In this document: positions 23,728 through 27,052 of the stretch, piece after piece | Layout: every line of letters starts with the position of its first letter | Numbering within the stretch: position 1 is the stretch's first letter | IMG/VR virus record: IMGVR_UViG_3300025122_000122 | Span: 1 to 27,052 of that record | DNA length: 27,052 nt | DNA from: a virus | Reading direction: 5' to 3' (one strand) | Position numbers and translations under genes: made by a program | Notes under the pieces: model-generated | What the model was told of the DNA's origin: nothing | The model's database searches: none | What the model saw: the letters and a program-made list of their open reading frames with translations, nothing else

Positions 23728-24321
23728 ATGTCTGAATCCAGTGGAGAGGTTCAAAGGATTGAGGAAAATTGGAATCTATTTAGAAAGTTGTGTCAAAAGG
23801 TTGAGGGCAGGTCCGATCAGCTTCTCTCTCTGATCGATCACCTTGGTGAGAGGCTCGTTCTCTGTCCCAACAGGGATAGAAATCTCTGGAGATCATGCAA
23901 GCCTGGCGGCCTAATTGAATTTTCCCTAAGCACCTTTAAAAACATGAGAGCTATAAGCAAGTCTCTAGACTGGGATACTTCAACAGAATCCATGATCGTC
24001 GCCTCTCTTTTTCATGCGATGGGCAAGGTGGGAGATCTTGATAGAGACACCTTCCTGCCAAACGACTCGGACTGGCACATTGAAAAGCTGGGTCAGCTGT
24101 ACAAGTATGATCCTGATCTCCAGCGAATGACTGTGCCACACCGAAGCCTCCTGCTTCTTCAGCATTTCAGCGTTAATCTTTCTGAGGACGAGTGGCTCGC
24201 CATAGCCACCTCCCAGGGACCCTCGATGGAGGAGAACAAGTTTTACTCTGGATTTGAGCCGAAGCTAGCTACATTGCTGCAGATGGCTGTCAGAGCTACA
24301 AATTTAGAGGATAAGATATAA
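23728..24321 (+). CDS. HD-domain-fold protein with degenerate metal site
   Basis: 197 residues. The layout follows phage HD phosphohydrolases: CKPGGLIEFSLSTFKNM (57-73), SLFHAMGKVGD (93-103), NDSDWHIEKLGQLYKYDPD (112-130), VPHRSLLLLQHF (136-147) and a final helix. In active HD proteins these read GGL.EHS, LLHD.GK and a later Asp. Here the first His is Phe (F65), the HD pair is H96-A97, and the last helix (LLQMAVRATN) lacks the Asp. Hydrolase activity is therefore unlikely; it may bind a nucleotide or act as a scaffold. ATG 23728 has a perfect AGGAGG 6 bases upstream, so it is preferred over the in-frame GTG 23701. It follows the nucleotidyltransferase gene by 36 bases. Confidence 0.72.
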   Translation: MSESSGEVQRIEENWNLFRKLCQKVEGRSDQLLSLIDHLGERLVLCPNRDRNLWRSCKPGGLIEFSLSTFKNMRAISKSLDWDTSTESMIVASLFHAMGKVGDLDRDTFLPNDSDWHIEKLGQLYKYDPDLQRMTVPHRSLLLLQHFSVNLSEDEWLAIATSQGPSMEENKFYSGFEPKLATLLQMAVRATNLEDKI

Positions 24322-24341
24322 GATCTCACCTATTTAATAGT

Positions 24342-26339
24342 GTGGGAAAAAAGAAAATCAAAGAGGCTAGTGGCGCCATAACCGGAGTCCCTGTTCTGGG
24401 GGCAATGGGTGGGGGTGATGATTACAAGCAAAAGATCGGTCGTCCGACTAGACCCTGGTTTCAAACGAACGGAATTCCCAGCGCTGCGGCTGATGCGGGC
24501 TGGGCCTCCTGGATGTCCCGAGTAAATATGGGATATGATCCTGCTGAGGAAGAGTTCCCTATGTTCTTAGATCAGGATGAAGAAATTTATGATATTGAGG
24601 ATGAGGAGAATATTTATTTAAGAACCCGGAAGGTCCCTAAGAACTTTAGGGTAATGCAGCCAATCCGAAAAGGAATAAGTGAGAAAAATATGAAAGATAA
24701 ATACAGCCTCATGGCAGTTTTAGATGATTCTCCCCTTGAAGAGACGATAGATAAAGACCCGATGCATGAGGGTGCCTGGGGGGATGTGGTCACTGACATC
24801 CTTGGAGACGCAGGTATGGGAACATTAGGTCTTATACCAGGATTGGATATCGGTGTCTTGTTTCCGATGGCAATTGGGGTTAATATCACGCAGCTGCGAG
24901 ATTCCACACATCGTGGAGAAAAGCTAGCTTGCCAGCTCCTCCGTGATAATACTCCGATGGGTGCTGCTCGCCTTGCTAAGTACGATGGCCTCGCCGATGA
25001 AATGAGAGATACAATCAGCGACATGCTCAGAGATATGATGGATATGATCCAGAGATCTTTTGAGGCAATTCCCGATCCGGGAGCTTCTGAAGCTGGCTCC
25101 TTCGCTGGCGGCAGAATACAAAATTTAAAAACTTTGCTCAGTGCATTGTCGAGATACGGCCGCCAGGCCAAAGCGTGGCTGAGAACTAGCAGAAATCCTG
25201 TTGCACGAGTCACAAGGATGAGCGGAATAATGGGTCCTTCTCCCAACTGGATGAGATCCCCGGAGGCCATCATGGCGAATCCCAGAACTGCTGCTAGAGT
25301 TTTAGGAAAGGACATAGGCTGGATTACTGCACATCCGGATGCCGCATTCGCTGCTTTAACCTGGTTCCAAAGACGTGGCGGTTGGAAGACAGTGGCGTTC
25401 CCAGGAAGAAAGCTGGGAACTTCGGGTGCTGTGGTGGTCATCGCCAGAGCATTTCAGGAATTCATAGTTGAACTTTACGATATGGAAATATTGAGTGATG
25501 CAAATGTTCCCCCTGAAACGAGATTCGTCTTGTTTAAGATGCCCTCTGTGTTGATTCTTTTATCTGATATGGTTGAGGGATACTATGAGCAAAGAGAACA
25601 CCACCAGGCAGAAAATCCCCCACCGCTTTGGGACCATTTCCCCAAGAACCCCTATAACCCGGAGCTCCTGGAGCACGCCGGGTCGTTGGTGCCTGAGATC
25701 TGCCCAGGCGGCGACCGACCGATCACCGGACCACCCCGCGTGCCTGAAGCTCCCACAGACAGTGACTGTGGGAACGCTTATGACTGTTGGCTCCAGTCCC
25801 AGGAGGGAAGAGAATGGAGAGAGAGTGTGGAAGGTGAAGAGGAATTACAGGAATCGATTCAGCGATCCAGCCTTAGATCTTTTATTCTCGAGGCAGCTTT
25901 AGAATCTGACGATTCTGATGAGGAGACCGCCTATCGGAGCTCCCTGGGAGGCTATGCCCCCTATCCCACCATCGCCATGATGGGAATGGAGGTCAGCCCT
26001 GAGGAGGAAGAGGTCCTTGCCGATTATATCGTCAACTATAAGACTGACGTGGGATATAACGTGAGTCAGGCAGCTGAGGAGGATTCACAGTTGCGGGAGT
26101 TTGTCCGTGATCACCTCGAAGAAATTTTTGATCATGTGGATGAGACGAAGAAGAGATCAAAAAAAAAAGGTAAGAAACGGGTAGCCCCAGAAGAGGACCC
26201 TGATCTCGAGGAGTACAGCTCCGCGGGCGGAGCTGGAAGCGTTGGTAACATTGGATGGGTGGGACCCTTAAAGTCACCCACCAAAAAGCAAAGACAATCC
26301 CTTATGAGGATCGCTAAGGCTAGCTTCGGAGGCGGATAG
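24342..26339 (+). CDS. Large unrecognised, probably virion-associated protein
   Basis: 665 residues. Visible parts are a basic start (GKKKIKEASG), an acidic stretch near 65-93, and a hydrophobic hairpin-like region at about 147-183 (DVVTDILGDAGMGTLGLIPG, then LDIGVLFPMAIGVN). A long helical, Arg-rich middle has little recognisable pattern. A Pro-rich region with two Cys near 485-492 (DCGNAYDC) follows, then a Glu-rich part and a Lys-rich stretch (KKRSKKKGKKR), ending Gly-rich (GGAGSVGNIGWVGPLKSP). The glycine/proline hydrophobic hairpin resembles membrane-inserting segments of phage ejection proteins and polymorphic toxins, so a packaged or ejected protein is possible; this is inference. Start GTG 24342 has no ribosome binding site; ATG 24405 preceded by GGGGG is an alternative. 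Confidence 0.65.
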   Translation: MGKKKIKEASGAITGVPVLGAMGGGDDYKQKIGRPTRPWFQTNGIPSAAADAGWASWMSRVNMGYDPAEEEFPMFLDQDEEIYDIEDEENIYLRTRKVPKNFRVMQPIRKGISEKNMKDKYSLMAVLDDSPLEETIDKDPMHEGAWGDVVTDILGDAGMGTLGLIPGLDIGVLFPMAIGVNITQLRDSTHRGEKLACQLLRDNTPMGAARLAKYDGLADEMRDTISDMLRDMMDMIQRSFEAIPDPGASEAGSFAGGRIQNLKTLLSALSRYGRQAKAWLRTSRNPVARVTRMSGIMGPSPNWMRSPEAIMANPRTAARVLGKDIGWITAHPDAAFAALTWFQRRGGWKTVAFPGRKLGTSGAVVVIARAFQEFIVELYDMEILSDANVPPETRFVLFKMPSVLILLSDMVEGYYEQREHHQAENPPPLWDHFPKNPYNPELLEHAGSLVPEICPGGDRPITGPPRVPEAPTDSDCGNAYDCWLQSQEGREWRESVEGEEELQESIQRSSLRSFILEAALESDDSDEETAYRSSLGGYAPYPTIAMMGMEVSPEEEEVLADYIVNYKTDVGYNVSQAAEEDSQLREFVRDHLEEIFDHVDETKKRSKKKGKKRVAPEEDPDLEEYSSAGGAGSVGNIGWVGPLKSPTKKQRQSLMRIAKASFGGG

Positions 26340-26475
26340 ATTACCAGTTAGTTACGTTACATTAGGTTAAGATTTTTTTAAACATTTAGCATTTTAAAAA
26401 TATTATTAGAATGTAATATTAAAAATTTAGATATTACTTTATTGATCATTAATAAATTAAAATTTTGGAGAAAAA
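26340..26475 (+). promoter_or_regulatory. AT-rich leader of gene 32
   Basis: A 136-base gap, the largest in the right half. From about 26370 it is almost entirely A and T, with a weak inverted repeat AATATTA / TAATATT (26399-26405 and 26414-26420). AATAAATT at 26451-26458, 25 bases before the start, is a poor late-promoter match. GGAG lies 6 bases before ATG 26476. T4 gp32 represses its own translation by binding an unstructured A/T-rich leader, and this leader would suit the same control. No terminator is seen after the preceding gene. Confidence 0.45.
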
Positions 26476-27052
26476 ATGACAATTGATTTTGATGCGATCC
26501 GTCGCAAGCTTGATAAGTTAAGTGGAAATAATAGAAAGAGTTCCTTTTCATGGAGGCCAAAGGAGGGAGAGGAATATACCATTCGTCTGCTATCCTTCCC
26601 AGACAATGAGGGTCAACCCTTCAAGGAGTTGTGGTTCTACTATAATATAGGAAATAATCCAGGCCTGCTAGCCCCCTATCAGTTTGGAAGTCCTGATCCC
26701 ATCCAGGAGCTAATTACAAAGCTCAGAGACGATGGCTCTAAGGAGTCCTACGAGCTCGCTAAGAAGCTCTACCCTAAGATGCGGTGTTATGCACCAGTTA
26801 TCGTCCGAGGTGAGGAGGACAAGGGAGTTCAGGTGTGGGGATTTGGAAAGACTGTTTACCAGACTCTTCTCAACATCATGCTTGATGAGGACTACGGTGA
26901 TATCACTGATCTAGAAACAGGTCGTGATATTAAGGTTTCTTGCGCTAGAATGCCCGGAAGAAAGTGGGCCACGACTGAGGTTCGACCCCGAGGAAAGAGC
27001 TCTGCTCTCTCTAGTGACGCTGAGACCTCCCAAAAGTGGTCTGATGAAATTC
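26476..27052 (+). CDS. 32: Single-stranded DNA-binding protein gp32 (N-terminal part, cut by window end)
   Basis: 192 codons are visible before the right edge. The protein begins FDAIRRKLDKLSGNNRKSSF, a basic arm like the cooperative-binding N-terminus of T4 gp32, then WRPKEGEEYTIRLLSFPDNE and ELWFYYNIG, the first strands of the OB fold. PKMRCYAPVIVRGEED and VWGFGKTVYQTLLNI correspond to T4 SYWANILVVKD and YRFGKKIWDKINAM. gp32 coats single-stranded DNA in replication, recombination and repair. The zinc site of T4 gp32 (one His and three Cys) is absent: the segment between the first strands and PKMRC has the form GLLAPYQFGSPDPIQEL and no Cys pairs, as in cyanophage-like relatives. The start ATG 26476 has GGAG upstream. 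The acidic C-terminal tail lies outside the window. Confidence 0.93.
   Translation, partial: MTIDFDAIRRKLDKLSGNNRKSSFSWRPKEGEEYTIRLLSFPDNEGQPFKELWFYYNIGNNPGLLAPYQFGSPDPIQELITKLRDDGSKESYELAKKLYPKMRCYAPVIVRGEEDKGVQVWGFGKTVYQTLLNIMLDEDYGDITDLETGRDIKVSCARMPGRKWATTEVRPRGKSSALSSDAETSQKWSDEI

Noticed and set aside
23325-23729. A 134-codon minus-strand open frame with hydrophobic residues
   Set aside because: It mirrors the Lys-rich end of the nucleotidyltransferase gene; Lys codons read as Phe/Leu on the other strand.
24614-25441. A 275-codon open frame on the minus strand
   Set aside because: It is fully antisense to the 665-residue gene, shows no recognisable family pattern, and every supported gene is on the plus strand.
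1-27052. tRNA genes, CRISPR arrays, insertion sequences, integrase or attachment sites
   Set aside because: Gaps between genes are too short, and no cloverleaf, regularly spaced repeat, transposase or recombinase motif was seen on reading.

Overview
The window looks like part of the late (morphogenesis) region of a T4-superfamily contractile-tailed phage, probably marine and of the uncultured-metagenome kind. Every gene is on the + strand, intergenic gaps are tiny and composition is moderately AT-rich. The T4 landmarks are gp13/gp14-like neck proteins, a gp15 tail-completion protein, two tandem gp18 sheath proteins, a gp19 tube protein, a gp26-type hub/chaperone protein, a tape measure protein and, at the right edge, the start of gp32 single-stranded DNA-binding protein. 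The host cannot be read from the sequence. No capsid, portal, terminase, lysis, integrase or tRNA gene is in the window.

Layout. 1-224 is the end of an unrecognised gene. 225-351 is a leader with a 14-bp direct repeat and a hairpin. 352-3430 holds the neck and tail-terminator genes (gp13-like, gp14-like, gp15). 3508-10314 encodes two ~1000-residue sheath paralogues and the tail tube protein, closed by a clear intrinsic terminator (10339-10361). 10424-11486 holds the tail-chaperone pair: a gp26-like zinc-site protein and a small ORF in the +1 frame, with a seven-T slip site and a hairpin at the junction that suggest programmed frameshifting. 11541-12077 is a membrane fatty-acid-hydroxylase-type gene inserted between the chaperones and the tape measure gene (12127-14532). 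14543-21648 carries a small charged protein, two very large tail/baseplate proteins and a LysM-like baseplate protein between them. 21657-24321 carries three enzyme-fold genes that do not belong to a normal tail cluster: an exonuclease-less family A DNA polymerase, a Pol-beta-fold nucleotidyltransferase and an HD-fold protein that has lost its metal ligands. 24342-26339 is a large unrecognised, probably virion-associated protein with a hydrophobic stretch. 26476 to the end is gp32.

The structural genes together build a contractile tail: gp18 around gp19, length set by the tape measure with its chaperones, capped by gp15 and joined to the head by gp13/14, on a baseplate containing the large proteins. 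Compared with T4 the order is rearranged: gp15 is followed directly by gp18 with no terminase genes, gp19 by the gp26/tape-measure block, and gp32 sits next to the structural cluster. Transcription probably uses T4-type late promoters; NATAAATA-like boxes lie 27-28 bases before both sheath genes. The points most worth a second look are the putative gp26 frameshift, the tandem sheath genes, the inserted hydroxylase and the polymerase/nucleotidyltransferase/pseudo-HD cassette.
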